A program made the translations under genes and the position numbers. A stretch of DNA of 64,000 nucleotides, from positions 1 through 64,000 of the forward strand of contig CAJHZI010000563.1 in the NCBI GenBank assembly GCA_905160935.1, written 5' to 3'. Position 1 is the stretch's first letter. Each line of letters begins with the position of its first letter. Shown piece by piece: positions 1-12,500 of the stretch. The notes under the pieces were generated by a model, which was not told where the DNA came from, did no database searches, and worked only from the letters and a program-made list of their open reading frames with translations. This stretch comes from Enchytraeus crypticus (taxonomy: Eukaryota; Annelida; Clitellata; Enchytraeida; Enchytraeidae).

Positions 1-711
1 AATTTACAGCTTGGGTAACAGTTGAGAAGCAGTGGACGGAATAGAGAGGGGATAGGGGTAAAGTATCGAATGAAGAGCTCGTTAAGTGTGACAGAGCAGA
101 ATAGCAATTATATAATCAAACAGTTTCGTCAAATACGTGATCATCATCTTCATATCATCGTACGTACTGCAATGTTCTACGTAGGTACGACGGTAATGAA
201 TCATCATGAAGAATAATTACTTTGTATCTATAATGTCTATAAGCCTATGCATAAAATGTTTCTGACAACAGTATCATGATGTCAATGAAAGAAAACTTGT
301 CTCTAATAAATAGTTATATAGAACGCAAAATGTCAATATTTGATATTCGGGGATGCAAGCACGTCAGGAATGTTTTAATTAAATGAATAAAGTTAAATTA
401 AATGAATTTAATAATCTTTGTTTTATTTTAGAATTTCTATAATTGCTTGGCAATTCGATGCCAATCTGTTTAGAACAGAGCTTAATTGATATACTGTATA
501 TGCGGAATATTCCTGCAAACCATAAAGCGAAGGATTTTATCTTCACTACGTTGCCTCTTGAAAGTGAAGAAATAGAAAGTTTTGAGCTATATAGCATCTG
601 GATAAAATTTCTGATAATACTAGGCCTATATGACTTATAATTGAAAAAGACGCTCTTTTACAACAAACGGCAGCTCTATATAAAAGAAATTTGAAATCAC
701 GCATACCCACG

Positions 712-842
712 CGTGTTGCATCAGGGACCCAGATGAATAGTACAATTGCTAACTGTACGTATCGTAAAGTCGACTAAGCAATAACTAACTAAGGAAACAT
801 TAAACTACTTCAGAAGGCGTATTTTTCCAAGTGTATTGGCTA
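712..842 (+). mobile_element. SINE-C 5' head fragment
   Basis: The segment runs from GTGTTGCATCAGGGACCC through a TATCGTAAAG-like motif to a GTATTTTTCC motif. It follows the same order as the copy at 61533-61815, with many substitutions. The 3' tail of the family is absent. It is an old, truncated copy. Confidence 0.5.
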
Positions 843-1691
843 TATACACATGAACGTTAAATTAGCTTACTAATTTATTTATTTTATGTCTTCTAAAATT
901 AAATTAACTCTATGGCACTTCGACTGAGGTTTTGCCACTTTATTTCTTCTGCATTCTCTAATGCAAATTAGTATTAATATCGTCCAGCTTTGGATGATTT
1001 GAAGACTTTGGATTATATAGTCATGAAAATCTGTAGTAGCTGGATTACGGATCGTCCTGGAAAAGAATCACTGGCGCCTGATCCACTACATCCTTGATGT
1101 CTGAATGCACGGGATGAAGTGATACTTCAGAACGATATCCACTGCAAACTATCTAAATATAATTGGAAAAAAATCCCCGCGTGCGGAATTTCTGAAGCTA
1201 ATAATAATAATTGTCGTGAGAGTTGTAGTGCCTGAAAACCGTCTACGTTTGATGATTCTAGTTTTATTTGATGTCAAATAATTATACTTGTACTCTAATT
1301 ACACTTGTAATAACAAAAACGTACACGTGTATATTGTACATGTTGTTTTTTTTGTATATTATATTATGAAATTTGTATTTGTAAATAACACATGTAATCA
1401 CATGTGTTAAACTAAGTTGCATATATAATAATTTAATTACGTATGCAAATGTTTACAAATATTAATAAAAATTTCTTTATTCGATAGGCCAAATGATAAA
1501 TTCTTTAATCGATAGATTAGATTAGATAGTTCACAGATTATCATTATTTTTCGTTTTGTTTCTTTTAAGTTCACCATAGTTCAGATTTATAGCTAGTGTT
1601 TTTCCTGTTGCATTTGCTTGCTTGTGTGTTGTGTATGCGAACTCTACAGAGTTGAATGACCCTTTTTGGTGTTCTCATTAAATTGAATTGA

Positions 1692-1745
1692 AATATAATT
1701 AATTTAACTATAATTAATTATTAATTAATTAATTAATTAATTAAT
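1692..1745. repeat. TTAA-type microsatellite
   Basis: Repeated TTAA/AATT units form a low-complexity tract. Confidence 0.8.
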
Positions 1746-2249
1746 ATTACTTTGACTGTATCACAGTATCAAACCCAGGCTAAGATATGAAATGATACTC
1801 CTGCTGTAAGATCACGTAGCGTCAGGTAGATTAGTGACGTGCCAGCGATTATATAATTATTGATATTTATATTTAGCTTTTATTTCACCACTCAGGTAGC
1901 AGGACAAGAAACAAACTACAAAACAATGATACAAATAAGCACAAAAATATTCGACGCAGGCATCCACCAAATCAATTTGTACACTTAATGGAATTAAAGT
2001 CTCTTCAATCTAATACTCAGAGTGATTTGCAGTTATAGTTACACAGACGTTAAACTTACCTTAATTTTTATGTAATTCGTATAATTACAAAATTTCCTTG
2101 CTATTGTTGTTGTTATTTGTATACATGTGCTTTTGATATCTTCTTTTGTGACCTTTGCTTACCTAAGTTCTCTATTTTATTACTTTTGTAACTAGGCCTA
2201 TTTTATTGATTTTAATTCCTATGAATATATCGTATTTATTTTTTACCAG

Positions 2250-3475
2250 GCTCCATGTCGGATCACCGAAGAGCTGACCTATCCGGAGACTGTTTGGACT
2301 CGGACGACAGCAACATGGAGGACTGCTGCAGCGAATCCTCTGCCTCGAGTCCTAGGCTGGACGTCACGGATCATCGACCTCAATCCGAGTCCGCACAGAA
2401 AAGAACGTATCGCCAATCCTCCCTCGCATCCGACGAGCCACCTCGGACTCCGAGTCCCGTTAGATTCCCTGGAGGAGCTTCCTCTGGATGCACTAGATCC
2501 GGATCAAAGGATTCAAAGAACTCTCAATCTTCTGATTCTGGACATCCAGCGTCGGTTCCCACAGCCTTCAGGCCAGGGAGGCTAAACAACGTGGAAATAC
2601 TGGAAAGAATATTTCCAATGCAAAAGAAACACGTGCTGGAGTTAGTACTGCAGGGCTGCAATGGAGATCTGGTTAAAGCTATCGAACAGTTCATTGCTGT
2701 GCAGGACACATACGTGGCACAGCAACAGCAGAGTCATAAGATACCTTTACAACAACAACACGCTTTGTTGCAACAACATATGCATATGTTGCACATGCAA
2801 CAGCAACAGGTCGCTGCGGCTGTAGGTCGAAATTGTTCAGACATGCCTCCACATTTATCCGGCATTCTGCCCCCTCATCCGTTCACCTCCGTGGCTGCCG
2901 CAGCTGCCGCTAATCGACTTAGCTTAGCTGCTGGCTCGAGCAGTTCTGCTGCTAATATGAAATCAGCTTTTTCAAATTTCACTTCATTTAACGGACTACA
3001 TTCAGCGTTCAGCCCCCGTGCCGCTGCTTTCACGACGGACGCTCTATTGGGACGCACTCCACCCCACCCGGCTGTTACAGCGGCTAACGGGATTTCCCCG
3101 GGAATTCGTCCCCCTCCCTCCGCAGTCGAAGCCTGGCTGGCTGCCGCTGCCGCAGCTGCGTCAGGACCTCCAGGATTCCCCTATCCGCCTGTGGGACTCG
3201 CGGCTCACCTCTCCTCACTTCAGCCACCTGGTCCACCTCTTCCTCCTTTCTATCTTCCTCACATGAAATCCCCTCAAAACTCTTCCAGCTTCGTGAGGGA
3301 AAGGTCACGCTCACCGGATCAGAATGAGTTAAATGGTGGAAGACAGGATTCTGGAAAGATGTCGAGAGGGTCCGTGACAAGAGATTCCAGCAATGAATCC
3401 GGTAGATGTGCCCCAGGCTGGGAAAGTCCATCGCTGAACAGAAGGGAAAATAGTGTCGAAGTGGAAGGACTATGA
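2250..3475 (+). CDS. DMRT family transcription factor, DMA-domain last exon (partial)
   Basis: This is the terminal coding exon of a DMRT (doublesex/mab-3-related) protein of the DMA-containing group (DMRTA/DMRT3, or insect dmrt93B/dmrt99B-like). These are nuclear DNA-binding regulators of sex-specific and neural development. From the ATG at 2255, 406 residues are open. Residues 106-147 form the DMA domain, beginning RPGRLNNVEILERIFPMQKK and ending DLVKAIEQFI, a ubiquitin-association-like fold. The N-terminal part is Ser/Asp-rich. Gln-rich (about 155-185), Ala-rich (213-220, 295-302) and Pro-rich (about 304-335) stretches follow. A TTTTTTACCAG acceptor ends at 2249, so the exon starts at 2250 in phase 1. 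The Met at 2255 is probably internal. The DM zinc-finger exon is not in the window. GC content is clearly higher than in the flanks. The paralogue cannot be settled from this exon alone. Confidence 0.9.
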
Positions 3476-3914
3476 CTCGAATTTCACTAAATGAATAATA
3501 AACTAACAGTATTATGCAAACTAGTAGACAACAATATACGCAACAAATGTTGTAATATATAATACCAGTGACTGAAGTGTGTACTGACAAAGTAAATGTA
3601 ATTAACTATGTATTTTTAATCGAATATTGCTCGAAGAATTTATCGTCTCATGAAATAGTTTTATATATTCCAGAGTTACGAATCTAGTTATACGAAATCA
3701 TGGTATCGCATTATTCATCTTGAAAATATTTGTCAGTAGCTTGCTCTAGGTACACTGATTTGCCTAAACTAAGATAACAATAATCGTTTTGAAGTATTTG
3801 CTCTTTCGATCCGTGATTACAACATTTACAACACGATTTCAATGTCCACATTCGTTCCCGTGACTGTTTAGTTTGCGTAGCATCTTTGGCCTCGAGTCTT
3901 AGTCTGATAATTAA

Positions 3915-3998
3915 TAAAATCAATCAATTAAACAATCAATCAATCAATTAATCATTCAATCAATCTGTATATCAATCAATCATTCTATCTATCAATCA
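3915..3998. repeat. AATC-type microsatellite
   Basis: Imperfect ATCA/AATC units run up to a LINE-G-like tail motif. Confidence 0.7.
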
Positions 3999-4042
3999 GA
4001 ATTTAACGTCAGGTTCCTCGCCATAAGGCCATTGCCTTATGT
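3998..4042 (-). mobile_element. LINE-G 3' tail fragment
   Basis: AATTTAACGTCAGGTTCCTC followed by GCCATAAGGCCATTGCC is the reverse complement of the tail seen at 28440-28500. It is a very short remnant. Confidence 0.45.
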
Positions 4043-4052
4043 TATGTATATA

Positions 4053-4054
4053 TG

Positions 4055-4111
<57 letters not shown>

Positions 4112-4137
4112 GTATATTTATGCATAATGTATATATA

Positions 4138-4194
<57 letters not shown>

Positions 4195-4200
4195 TGTATA
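4053..4200. repeat. TA dinucleotide arrays
   Basis: Two long (TA)n runs (about 4053-4108 and 4140-4195) are separated by a short unique spacer. Confidence 0.95.
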
Positions 4201-4542
4201 TACATACATCTACATACGAATGTATATATATACATGTATCTAAAGAGTATAACTCATAGGGCGTGCTAATAGGAATCAAATTAACTTTACACTTCACAAT
4301 CGTACGCGCATATGAACCATTTTATTTGTGTATATGTACTTTAGTACCTTCCAAGATGTACGTAATATTTAAATAGAATGTATCGTAGCATTTTTCAGTA
4401 TTGTGTATTTATACAAAGGATGGTGCATGAAGAGCTTCACTTTATATTTTGTGATTTTGTAGAAGGGTAATGTAGTAATTTGCTATGTCTGACATGGACT
4501 CTTTTCTGAACTGCACTTTTTATTTAGAATTTCTGTAAATTC

Positions 4543-4548
4543 AATAAA
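4543..4548 (+). promoter_or_regulatory. Candidate polyadenylation signal for the DMRT gene
   Basis: AATAAA is followed about 10 nt later by GTAGGTTATGTAG. It is the best-placed signal downstream of the stop codon. Confidence 0.4.
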
Positions 4549-4628
4549 TTGCATTGTAGGTTATGTAGTCTTATTGATAATGACCAACTGACTGTATATT
4601 AATTCCGTAGACTTTGATCTTTTTCTTC

Positions 4629-5072
4629 TAGTGCACTGCCTAACGGAAGGTGGCATATAACTCTTAAAGCAATTCTAGCCTCAGCCGTCCTTTTAATCTC
4701 TCTATAAATATATTATAAGAATTTGTTAACAGATCATCCAGCATCCCATGTCTCGGTCTTCCTCTAACTCTTTTCGCTTGCATTCTTCCTTCTATTACAT
4801 TCTTTAGCAAACCATTCCCTCTTATAATACGTCATATCCAGCTTTTCTTTCTATTTGTTATCATATTTATTAACTGATAATCTGTAGCGACTCTTTCAAG
4901 AACTTCTTCATTTGTAATGTTGTTACTCCAACTAATCTTTTCCATCCTTCTCCATAACCGCAATTCCAATGCTTCTAGTTTCCTGACATCTTCTTTCTTT
5001 AATGCCAATGTTTCAATTCCATACAGAAGGGTCGACCCAAACAATGTTTTCTCAATCTTTATCTTTAGACTT
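4629..5072 (-). pseudogene. LINE-1 reverse transcriptase C-terminus, decayed
   Basis: The minus strand encodes KEDVRKLEALELRLWRRMEK, then TNEEVLERVATDYQLIN and NRKKSWI. This is the conserved region after the reverse-transcriptase domain in this LINE family. Reading continues with a frameshift or stop into the GRMQ-type region and ends in the family tail (TGCACTGCC in plus orientation). The copy is 5'-truncated and not functional. The copy at 8698-9178 is the closest relative in the window. Confidence 0.85.
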
Positions 5073-5130
5073 TGATATCAGACAGAATTGTAATTGGATA
5101 CATTTCTGTTGATCAATCTATCTATCTCTC

Positions 5131-5432
5131 TAGTGCTCTGATAAACGGCAGACCCAAGATATATATTCCTACTCATATGCTGCTTTTCAGATCCAAGATA
5201 TATATTCCTACTCATATGCTGCTTTTCAGATCCAAGACATATATTCCTACTCATATGCTGCTTTTCACGCTCCAAAGGAGCATATCATCGATTAGCGAGT
5301 AAACCCCTTCACAAATAGCTATGCCTTGTCCACATCCTTAAAGTAGCCTATAGCTTGGGAATAAAATACATTCTGAGTTGTTTTTCCGCTGCCTTCCTCA
5401 AAAACAGTTGCCAATCTATCTATATGCCGTAA
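5131..5432 (-). mobile_element. SINE-C copy with internal 39-bp triplication
   Basis: In plus orientation the order is tail (TAGTGCTCTG), then CATATTCCTACTCATATGCT, the CACGCTCC block, a CATCGATTA motif and GCCTTCCTCA. The same order occurs at 14074-14335 and 34080-34310. A 39-bp unit is repeated three times at 5152-5267. Confidence 0.7.
5152..5267. repeat. 39-bp tandem repeat, three copies
   Basis: The unit starts ATCCAAGATATATATTCCTA and ends GCTGCTTTTCAG. The copies differ by only a few bases. Confidence 0.9.
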
Positions 5433-5454
5433 TATTATATTAATCTCTCCATCA

Positions 5455-5578
5455 TCATCATCATCATTATCCCTTGAATCCCAGTTTAACTAGGGTCGCG
5501 ATACAAATAGACTGTCTCAAATCCTCTCTGTCCTACACCACACCACCAGCCAATCCCCTATTTGAGACTTTTCCATTC
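5455..5578 (-). mobile_element. SINE-E 3' fragment with a 22-bp target duplication
   Basis: A (TCA)n tract leads into CCCTTGAATCCCAGTTTAAC and the GATACAAATAGACT block, which is the reverse-oriented SINE-E 3' end. Perfect 22-bp direct repeats at 5433-5454 and 5579-5600 flank it. The simple-repeat tail lies on the left, as expected for a minus-strand retroposon. Confidence 0.85.
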
Positions 5579-5600
5579 TATTATATTAATCTCTCCATCA

Positions 5601-6701
5601 ATCTATCAATTATATCTCAAAATTTTTCAGTTTATTCATTTCAAATTATGGCGTTTAAAGGGCAAACTGTGATTAATGAAAGGTTGAATCACCATCACTT
5701 TTTGAAGAGCTTCTGAGACTTAGTTAAGAGTCCTCTTTATTAATTTTTCAATTGACAGATTGATAGGTTGATTGATTAGCTGATCTCTTTGTCTCTATGT
5801 ATCCAATTTATCAATGTAGTTTACTTGGCCGCTTTTGGCATTGTTCGTAATATAAGGATAGAATGTGCACTTATTAATTTTGACCCACGAACCAAAATAG
5901 TATAATGATGGTATTGGCCAAGAATGCTAACCTAGACTTTTTCACTTAAATTTCGCTGTTAATGTCTTTTTGGAGCTTCATTTAGCGGATACTTGAATAC
6001 AATTGTTTAATTTTAGAGAATTCTAACCAACGCTTTTCACTTATTATGATGTTTCTAAATTTTTATATGCTTTATTTAGACTTTAGTAGCTTAATACTTT
6101 GAAGAATTTTAATTTAAACAGAGCTATTTCATTGTGTTCCTAAATCACCATCTTTCTGTCTTAGAGTGTCTTCTCTAATTCTTAACCTCCAAAGTGTTTT
6201 GTATGAGCTTCAATGTTTGACCTGGAAGGTTTTTAAATTACCAGTTTTGACAAATTCTGTATTTATGTGTAAAGAAATGAATTTTGAGCATACAGTATTG
6301 CTAGTTTTATTGTTCTTATTTTATTTTCGAACACATTCAATAGGCCTATACTTGACTTTTTAACCGTGTGTAGAATATGCAGAGAGCTGAGAAATTTCGT
6401 ATTTATATAGAATGTGGTCATAGATGCTAAATCAGCATTACTTTGATAAAAAATAAGTAAATATAAATAAAAAAAACTTGCAATATATTTCAAATTCGTT
6501 GCTAATTAATTTATAAATTAAAAGTTATAATAGTAATTAATAGATAGCAAGAACATTTTAACTAGTGTATGCAATGTAATATAGTAGCTATAATAAGATT
6601 TATTTCCTTAACTGACACCATTCTTATAGCGCAATGATTGGTGTTATTCTATAACTGTATGTCATGGACCCCATTTCGAGGTTCTTATATCAAGAGCTCC
6701 T
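5601..6701. other. Intergenic, nothing recognised
   Basis: AT-rich sequence with short open frames only. None resembles a known protein. Confidence 0.5.
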
Positions 6702-6965
6702 CGTGTTGTGCTCGGGTGTGGTTGGACCACTACAGAGTAGGGCAACCGCAAACTATCTGCTGCGTGTACGTAAAAGGCGACTAAGGCAGGAGCTGAGAAT
6801 AGCAAGAGGAGACCCACCTTACCATGAAATATTTTCTCCACGATTAAATGGTAATTAATCCATCTAACTGTGGAAGGTAACGGGAAACCACCTCAGAAGT
6901 CATACTTTCCCCAAGCTATGTACCTTGAACCTGTCACTTGGCAGTGCACTGAAGAAAAAGACATC
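6702..6965 (+). mobile_element. SINE-C copy
   Basis: It begins CGTGTTGTGCTCGGG and contains CGTAAAAGGCGACTAAGGCAG, then GGGAAACCACCTCAGAAGTC. It ends GTACCTTGAACCTGTCACTT plus an AAGAAAAAGA tail. Head and tail are both present. Confidence 0.75.
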
Positions 6966-8468
6966 AAGAGCTTTGAAATAAATTCCTCAATGTCAAAACT
7001 CAAAACTACTTCATATATTATCGTCTTCAGACACTAAACATTGACACAAAAGCTATGAGACAAATTAAGGAGAGACACGCAAAACAAAACACAGCGAATA
7101 ATATTAACACTTGGTAAAGGGCCTTATTTGTATTCAATATAGCTAATATCAAATAAAAGCAAAAGTATTTGATGATGTGTCATTAGTACTATTGTAGACA
7201 ACTGAACAAATAAGAAATCTTTGTACAAGTTATATCGATCTAGTTGAAACTATTGAACTACCTGAGAACATAAAAAGAAAAAAAGAACTGTACATGCTGT
7301 GATTTTAAAATTTCAGAAGTATAAGTTATAATGCTGCAAAAACATAGTCATGAATATGAACTCTATTTTTGAAGTCTATGAATATGATTATGATCACTTA
7401 AGTGTAGATAGATATCATTAGCTAGCCAAATAACCATTATGAATAAGACTATTTTGCTCATTATATATTTCAGGATCAATGCCTTGTGAACAAATGTGAT
7501 AAATATAAGCTTTATTCACCAATCTATATGGTAATACGCATCAACACAAACAAACAAAATACAGATATCAGATTTATGAACACGATATCGGGTGATAGAT
7601 GATGATGATGCTTAATATAGCGTTATAGACTAACATTTCAAAGCCTACACTTCTGCATGTGTGTATATAGTAAACTTTGAGAACCTATCCCAAAGAAGAG
7701 GTACAATGTGTTCACAGTATAGCATTACACACATCTACTCAACACATACATGCTGGCTTGTTTCCCTTGGGATCACTTTATTAACTCGACCTGGTCACTT
7801 AACCATCAAACGACAACATTGTTTTCCTAATTTAGTATCACTTGCTTTGTTCCTGGTCTAATAACACAGTAGAGTGCCCTGTACTTGTGAGGTACAAGCA
7901 TTATTATCACTTGGCTGACAAGACTACGTCTATTCTGATTTTAAAACCTCACTGTCCACGATCATTTGAATAAGGCTCTGCTAACCTGAAACGATAGCAT
8001 ATTTACGTTTACACCTTTAGAAAATAGCAATTAATGGAAATTTATATTTTATTTTATTCCAGACATACATTTCCCCTTATTTCTAGGTTTCTATTCATTT
8101 TATCATTGATTTTGTATTGGCAGTCTATAAAAACTTTATTTTGCTACTTCTTTTTATTTCTTCTCTCTCAGAGAGAATTTTTTTTAAAAAAAAGTCCGTG
8201 TAGAAAAATATAACATTTTTTCTGCTTTGCATCAGATGTTAAATATAATTTTAAAGACAAGACGACATTATACTTAAGGACGTTGCAGTCTCTCTCTCCC
8301 TAACGGTATTTGAAACTATTCTAGTGTTGCCAATTGCGCCATGTCAAAATTCTTCCAAATAAAATATGAAACTTTGAAATTCATAAGTAATATTTAGTAA
8401 AATGAATAAAATAAATAGACCTTTTAGCATCCAAAGCGTTTATATAAAGCCTTGAGCTGTAAAATAGA
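6966..8468. other. Intergenic, nothing recognised
   Basis: AT-rich sequence with no coding, tRNA-like or tandem structure that I can support. Confidence 0.5.
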
Positions 8469-8590
8469 TGTTAACGCCAATTTCATCTCTCGAAAGTGAT
8501 ATTAGTGATGGGCGAGACAAGGATTTGAAACCCGCACATACTTATCCGCAGTCGGATATCTTACCGACACAGCCACTCCTCCAGCCATTA
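8469..8590 (-). mobile_element. SINE-A, near full-length tRNA-derived SINE
   Basis: The minus strand starts GGCTGGAGGAGTGGCTGTGT with an A-box-like region. A B box follows (GGGTTTCAAATCC), then CTCGCCCATCACTAATATC, and it ends GAAATTGGCGTTAAC. This order (tRNA-like head, short body, tail ending CGTTAAC) defines the family. Confidence 0.7.
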
Positions 8591-8697
8591 TATTATATTA
8601 TACAAAAACTGCTAAATAGACAACTATTTAATGTCTCTCGTTAGCTATTGTAAAACTAATATAAGTTATATCTTACATGGGGGAGACCATCGACGAT

Positions 8698-9178
8698 CTT
8701 TGTAATAGGATCTAATTAGATTCCAATAAAAGCCATTGGGAAAAACACAAAGATAAAGATTGTGAAAATATTTGTTTGATCGACACTTATGCATGTATGT
8801 GAAACGTGGACATTAAAGAAAGAAGATATCAGAAAACTAGAGGCATTGGAAATTCGGTTATGGAGAAGGATGGAAAAGATTAGTTAGACTGCAAATGAAG
8901 TTTTTGAAAGAGTCGGTACCGATAGACAGCTAATAAATGTGAAAACAAATAGAAAGAAAAGCCAGATAGGACGTATTATGAGGCGGATGGTTTGACAACG
9001 GTTGTTATAGAAGGAAGAATGCAAAGGAAATGAGTTAAATGAAGACCGTGTCAAGAGATTCTGGATTATCTGATAACAAATTCATATATAGGGATGAAAA
9101 GGAAGGTGGAGGATATAATTGATTGGAAGAGCAATATGCCAAGGGCCTGACGTTAGGCAGTGCAGTAGAAGAAGAAGA
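8698..9178 (+). pseudogene. LINE-1 reverse transcriptase C-terminus, decayed
   Basis: The translation shows TKIKIVK, then CETWTLKKEDIRKLEALEIR and LWRRMEKIS, followed by later family motifs broken by stops. The 3' end is GACGTTAGGCAGTGCAGTAG plus an AGAAGAAG tail. It belongs to the same subfamily as the copy at 4629-5072. Confidence 0.8.
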
Positions 9179-9409
9179 ATTATATTCGAAGGGCTTCTAA
9201 TCCAAGAAAATATTGACTCTGATTTTTAAAATTGAATCGTGTTTCCTCATCGTATTTGTCATCATTGCTGTAAATTTTTCAGGATCATCCTAAAATATAG
9301 TATAATCACACAAAATTTAATATTTGACTGAAGCAGCGGATGGAGGCAATCGACATTATAGATAATTATATTTGCTATACATACTATATGTCGTTAAGTT
9401 GTGCAATAA

Positions 9410-9464
9410 CAGAGAGATAGAAAGACGGCAAAAGGAGAAAGAAGGAGGAGAGGGATACCGAAAC

Positions 9465-9497
<33 letters not shown>

Positions 9498-9524
9498 CAG
9501 ATAGAGAGACAGAGAAAGAGAGAC

Positions 9525-9558
<34 letters not shown>

Positions 9559-9570
9559 GAAGAGAATTAC
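9410..9570. repeat. GA-rich microsatellite
   Basis: An imperfect GAGA/GACAGA array. The apparent Arg/Glu-rich open frame across it is a by-product. Confidence 0.95.
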
Positions 9571-12500
9571 ATAGGCTACGTGAATAAAACGGTTAGATTC
9601 ATGAAATCAATGCCAGAGGCCAATCGGTAGGATACCAGGGGCATTTTAATCTTGTTCCAATTAGCCACTCGAACATCTAAGGTGCTCATTTCTCCAGTAA
9701 GCCTACTCACACTTAGCAACCACTGTTGACCTGTCAGTCCTCTTCTGAAGAGAAGAGAAAAATTCGCATGAATGTAGGAAGTGCCGAAGACTTTGAATAC
9801 TACGCAAACTATCAAAATCCCGGTAGGCTTGTAGCTGTTCCTTGGCAATTTAAAAAAAATATGTGCAGCCATTTTAGCTTACACAGTTATTTTTACAGTT
9901 GTCTAAGTTCATACAATTCTTGTCTTTCAATATATAAAATCAGCGGCTCATTTTGAGCTAAATAGTTACAGATTTTTTATAAGTTTGCGAGATTCTGCTT
10001 TGGAATGTGCAAATCATCATGTGTAGTAGGATGATGTGAAGATGATTCTATGCAAATGACGATGCATAGATGATACTAGCAAGTGAAGACGTGCAGAAGA
10101 TGTTGTTTAAACGATGATGCATAGATGATGAAGCCGGTGATGATAATTGCAGAAGATAAAATCCCAGCTTTTAAGCAGTACTCATATGATGTACATAAGG
10201 ACCTCACACGCTGATACAATCCTGTAGCTTCCTCTAGAAACAATGCAAACCTTTGTTCTATTCCTAAGCTAATCTTCTTTAATTTTGATGGTGAAAATCC
10301 ACGCTACTTCATTAATAGAACATGAAGCTTCTCAGTTACTTCCATTTTACGCTAAAATCAAATTTTTACAGACCAAGTAAAATAATTTTGAAGTTTAAAT
10401 AAAATATAAGAGTTCCCTAAGTTATATGTATGCTAAGTTTATAATAGTGTGGGTCGACAGCTATTTTAAATACTTGTAAACTAGTAATTTTTCAACTGCT
10501 CAGTTCTCACTTTTGCGACGTAGGCTATAAGTTGTCAGTCTTTTCTGAATATTTTTTAATTCATTTGTTAAATTTAAGCAAAAATGGACAATCTCGTCCA
10601 TTTTTAAAACATAAATTTAAAGTGTCGATGAAATATTTAACAGAAGTAAGGCAAAGCTTACTATACGATAATTGAGACAGTTGTATAGATTGTCAACCTT
10701 CGACTGAAATGATATACTGTAGGTCTACCAATAAAACAAATGAAATGGCACATTAGACTTTCTGATACTGCAATCTACAGTAGTTACTGATCTACAGACA
10801 AGATGCATGTTGTGCGTATCGTTAGAGGTGACCAATCAAGAGCTGCGAAAGGCAATATCAAATCACATATTTCTGAAGCTAAGGCTAAATTTATATTTGG
10901 CAGAGCTGCAATCTTGTGGTTGCATCAATTGATTGATCATTGAAGTGATTCATTTAATGTTAAAAGATATTTTGATATCAGTTAGTATTTATGCTAACAG
11001 AAAATCAGTAAAATAAGGCGTACAACCATTTTAATTTGTGCATCTCTTTTTCCTAAAATATTCATATATAGTGACGCCACCTGATAAAATCTAAATATGA
11101 ATCTCACTCATTTTCATCATAGTCACTACATACTCCATAAACTCATTGATAAATATTTTACTCAATTTTCAAAGAATTTCACTGGTCAGTATCTATATAT
11201 TTAGTTCAGATATCTGAATAAAGAAGGAAATTTATAGTCCCATTGACGTCGTTTTCAATGCGCAAATTAAGGTGGCAACAATGGTAACTATAGAGGCAGC
11301 TGATACTGGGCATTGCCAGCTTTGCCGTTTGATATAAAATATAAAATTTAATTCTAAGCTAAATCTCAAGTCAGTATTCTGTTTAGAAAGCATCTTTGTA
11401 ACGCAGCCAGCCCTGGGTTTTAACCATGCACCAATTCATCCGCAATTGGAATCCTAGCCGCTTATATCACTGGCTAAGCCAGTAATATAAGCCAGTGATA
11501 TAGCCCTATTGATTGAGAAAATATAAAGCGCTTTACTATATCAGAATAGAACTTCATCCAGTAACATTTCTCCCACCCACTAAGCTGATTGCGCGACTTG
11601 TGCTATCAGCAAGCAAGTGCTACTATCATTGCCGTGTCAATATTTTCTTGAAAAGTTACTGCAATGAATAATATAGATAGAAAGGCTTCTTTTCCAGGGA
11701 GGACTAAATAAAGCAATCTAACATTCAGCAAATAAGGGAGTCCAACAATCAGAAAATAAAGCAGTCCAATTAGGCTGACCGTCTACAGTTCTATCTGATG
11801 TGAAATGTGTCATGGCGGTTTGTGTAACAACAGCAACAGCAATATAAAACTTGTAGAATAACTGGGTGAACAGTTATTGTACAACACACTTAATCATTGA
11901 TCGCTTTTTCTCTCATTATTATGCTCATTGTTTATAATTCAGATATTGAGCAGCTACTCAAATCCGGCTAAAACTATATGGGGTTCATTCATACGCGTAC
12001 TCGTGATCAGAGGAGGAGCATAGCGCTTAGTAACACATGTGAAGAGATGAGATTGTATGAGGTGGTGCCAGTCTAAGATAATAGAACGGCTGCAGGCTTT
12101 GAGACGTTGGGTGGGTTAAGTAACAATTGTCTCTAGCACCAAATCCCTATCTTTCCTCTAACCTCACTTCATACATGTAGCCTAAATGATTGACAGAAAC
12201 CAATGATGATGCCTATAATGTTTTCCACTTTAACGTCGATTTCGTTATTCGACAGTAGTAGGATACTACAGGATTGCGTCTTAGCCAATGTTTAAATTTT
12301 CATATTACATATGAAAATATTTCAGTCAGCATCTTTCAAGCAGCATCTATTATTAATCCGCAGTTCAAAACTTAACCTATCATGCGCAAGTGGCATTGAC
12401 AACAACAAGACAATTTCGTATTAAATTAATTCTTTAAGAAAACAAACACTTTAAATATTAAATAATGGCAGTTTCTAAAAATGAATTTAAATTGAAGGAT

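Larger units (their letters stand above)
1..2249 (+). other. Presumed intron or 5' flank of the DMRT gene
   Basis: This AT-rich stretch precedes the splice acceptor of the DMRT exon. No DM zinc-finger exon is visible here, so that exon must lie before position 1. Recognisable content is a SINE-C head at about 712-842 and a TTAA-type simple repeat at about 1692-1745. No other gene is seen. Confidence 0.55.
3476..4570 (+). other. Probable DMRT 3' UTR
   Basis: Sequence downstream of the TGA stop (3473-3475) lacks coding potential. AATAAA occurs at 3497-3502 and again at 4543-4548, the latter followed by T/G-rich sequence, which makes it the better poly(A) site. The interval contains AATC and TA simple repeats. 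The true end needs transcript data. Confidence 0.45.

Noticed and set aside
3996-4269. Opposite open frames of 76-79 codons rich in Tyr and Ile
   Set aside because: They lie wholly in TA dinucleotide arrays; the reading frames are artefacts.
5152-5267. CRISPR-like array
   Set aside because: The three repeats are directly adjacent without unique spacers, and this is an animal genome; it is a minisatellite.
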